Below the pieces are notes generated by a model that had not been told where the DNA came from, did no database searches, and saw only the letters and a program-made list of their open reading frames with translations. A program made the translations under genes and the position numbers. From the IMG/VR virus record IMGVR_UViG_3300035187_001657, positions 1 to 28,268 of that record: a DNA stretch of 28,268 bases. One strand, written 5' to 3'. Origin of the DNA: a virus. Below, piece by piece: positions 27,409 through 28,268 of the stretch (position 1 is the stretch's first letter; every line of letters starts with the position of its first letter).

Positions 27409-27891
27409 ATGCACACACGAGATGAAATTCGCGCGGTGTTTAAGTACGAACCAGACACCGGAAGCCTCCGACGGGTGGTTGGTGGTAGAAAGCCGTATCC
27501 TTGGCGGGCTATAGGGTCTAGGGGATACCGTGGATTCACCCTCAAAAACGGGAAAACGATATACCTTCACCGTGCGGTGTGGCTCTACTTTCATGACGAA
27601 CTCCCAAGGATGCTGGACCACAGAGATGGTGACACGACGAATAATCGAATTGAGAATCTTCGACGCTGCACACCGGAGCAAAACCAGCACAACTCTAAGC
27701 GCAAGAGCAACAACAAGTCGGGGGTCAAGGGCGTATGCTTTTGCGATATGTACCGAAAACCGTGGCGCGCCCGCATTACCGTCCAAAAACAGGTAGTCCT
27801 TCTGGGCTACTACGCTACCTTAGCCGAGGCCGCAGAAGCCTACCGTGAAGGGGCTTTGCGCCTCGCAAAAGAATTTGCTCGAACTGCTTGA
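27409..27891 (+). CDS. HNH endonuclease with AP2 domain
   Basis: I start at the ATG at 27409 ([20 protein letters not shown]): AAGGA is 6 bases upstream, whereas the ATG at 27403 touches it. Residues 60-100 are the HNH_3 type: [12 protein letters not shown] then [18 protein letters not shown] with His71, and '[18 protein letters not shown]'. The C-terminal half is an AP2-like DNA-binding domain ([20 protein letters not shown], then [17 protein letters not shown]). This is the standard plan of phage mobile HNH-AP2 nucleases. It follows the polymerase gene closely, a common site of homing genes. The promoter of the next gene overlaps its stop codon. Confidence 0.88.
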   Translation: MHTRDEIRAVFKYEPDTGSLRRVVGGRKPYPWRAIGSRGYRGFTLKNGKTIYLHRAVWLYFHDELPRMLDHRDGDTTNNRIENLRRCTPEQNQHNSKRKSNNKSGVKGVCFCDMYRKPWRARITVQKQVVLLGYYATLAEAAEAYREGALRLAKEFARTA

Positions 27892-27915
27892 CAACCACGT
27901 AGCAAGGACTACAAT
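27888..27915 (+). promoter_or_regulatory. Promoter with operator for the pentapeptide gene
   Basis: TTGACA (27888-27893), 16 bases, then TACAAT (27910-27915). The operator palindrome GTAG-N6-CTAC (27899-27912) fills the spacer and enters the -10. TTGACA starts 11 bases before GTAG, exactly as at 19043/19054. It overlaps the HNH stop, and the next ATG is at 27966. Confidence 0.72.
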
Positions 27916-27965
27916 AGGATTTCTGGGGCCAGTCGGGGCCTCGGTTTTCGCGAGGAGTTTTCAAC

Positions 27966-28268
27966 ATGATTGCAATCAAACATAGATTTAGCGGCACAAC
28001 GCTCTGCGAATTCGACGTGGAGACGGTGAAAGCGGCGGCAGAGCAAGGGAAGGCCAATCTGCGCGGTGCCAATCTGTACGGTGCCGATCTGCGCGGTGCC
28101 GATCTGTACGGTGCCGATCTGTACGGTGCCAATCTGCGCGGTGCCAATCTGCGCGGTGCCAATCTGTACGGTGCCGATCTGCGCGGTGCCGATCTGTACG
28201 GTGCCAATCTGTACGGTGCCGATCTGCGCGGTGCCAATCTGCGCGGTGCCAATCTGTACGGTGCCGAT
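27966..28268 (+). CDS. Pentapeptide-repeat protein (partial, runs off right edge)
   Basis: The ATG at 27966 is preceded by GAGGAG. After a 29-residue N-terminus ([20 protein letters not shown]) come 14 full A(N/D)L(R/Y)G repeats and part of a fifteenth before the window ends. Such repeats form a right-handed quadrilateral beta helix; in Qnr and MfpA this shape mimics DNA and protects or inhibits gyrase. No such function can be read here, and many family members have none known. Its own operator-controlled promoter sets it apart from the operon before it. The units are nearly identical at DNA level. Confidence 0.82.
   Translation, partial: MIAIKHRFSGTTLCEFDVETVKAAAEQGKANLRGANLYGADLRGADLYGADLYGANLRGANLRGANLYGADLRGADLYGANLYGADLRGANLRGANLYGAD
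28053..28268 (+). repeat. Tandem 15-bp repeat within the pentapeptide gene
   Basis: Fourteen units of GCC-RAT-CTG-(CGC or TAC)-GGT plus a partial one. Every base outside codons 2 and 4 is invariant, including third positions. The order NR-NY-DR-DY occurs twice (units 1-4 and 7-10), so blocks were duplicated. The near-identity indicates recent expansion. Confidence 0.95.

Noticed and set aside
27815-28252. Minus-strand frame of Arg/Pro/Ala/Ser repeats opposite the pentapeptide gene
   Set aside because: It is the shadow of the 15-bp tandem repeat; any frame through a stop-free repeat stays open. No ribosome binding site or sensible start.
1-28268. Diversity-generating retroelement, looked for because the head genes recall BPP-1
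   Set aside because: No reverse transcriptase or template/variable repeat pair is seen. It could lie beyond the left edge with tail-fibre genes.
1-28268. CRISPR arrays, insertion sequences, integrase or attachment sites
   Set aside because: No direct repeat-spacer pattern, transposase or integrase motif was seen; the only tandem repeat is coding.

Overview
The window is a continuous piece of a high-GC, double-stranded DNA tailed phage or prophage with a short-tail (podovirus) type virion. The evidence is a head-to-tail connector type portal, a TerL with ATPase and nuclease motifs, a gp11-like tail tubular protein, and a family A DNA polymerase with its own 3'-5' exonuclease. Gene order from TerS through portal, a Bbp19-like protein, scaffold and capsid recalls Bordetella BPP-1-type phages of Betaproteobacteria; host and relatives are inference. 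No integrase, reverse transcriptase, lysis gene, phage RNA polymerase, tRNA or CRISPR array was recognised. Both ends are cut inside genes, so lifestyle cannot be decided.

Layout. (1) 1-13.8 kb, minus strand, read right to left: TerS, a beta-sandwich-like virion protein, TerL, a small proline-rich protein, portal, a Bbp19-like protein, scaffold, a 25-residue peptide, an SGNH hydrolase, two structural proteins, major capsid with its own leader and promoter, an inserted HNH nuclease, two probable capsid-associated proteins, tail tubular protein and a large tail protein running off the left edge. (2) 13.84-14.24 kb: a divergent control region dense in GTCAC half-sites and inverted repeats, driving a rightward XRE-type regulator (14.24-14.85 kb) that ends in an intrinsic terminator embedded in the opposing gene. 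(3) 14.87-18.95 kb, minus strand: a leftward operon with a small membrane protein, a frameshifted gene, four small unknown genes with overlapping ends, a YdaS/Cro-like regulator and a primase-helicase. (4) 18.95-28.27 kb, plus strand: three blocks. The first is a cluster of tiny early-type genes. The second holds a DUF2800 Cas4/RecB-like nuclease and a DUF2815 ssDNA-binding-type protein. The third has a zinc-ribbon protein, small unknowns, a Mom-like DNA modification protein, DNA polymerase and an HNH-AP2 nuclease. A pentapeptide-repeat gene then runs off the right edge.

How it fits together. The primase-helicase, polymerase, nuclease and ssDNA-binding protein form a replication and recombination set; the minus-strand late block makes and fills the virion. 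The most interesting material is non-coding. A palindrome of consensus yGTAG-N6-CWAC sits in or beside nearly every regulatory gap, often inside a sigma70-like promoter, and looks like the operator of a phage regulon. Two intrinsic terminators, at 20456-20479 and 23450-23473, are each followed at once by a long T-tract/A-tract capped inverted repeat beginning in the terminator's own T-tract; these are candidate structured RNAs. A third structured leader (about 23660-23830) precedes the polymerase operon.

All functions come from reading sequence and recalling family motifs; no database or folding program was used.
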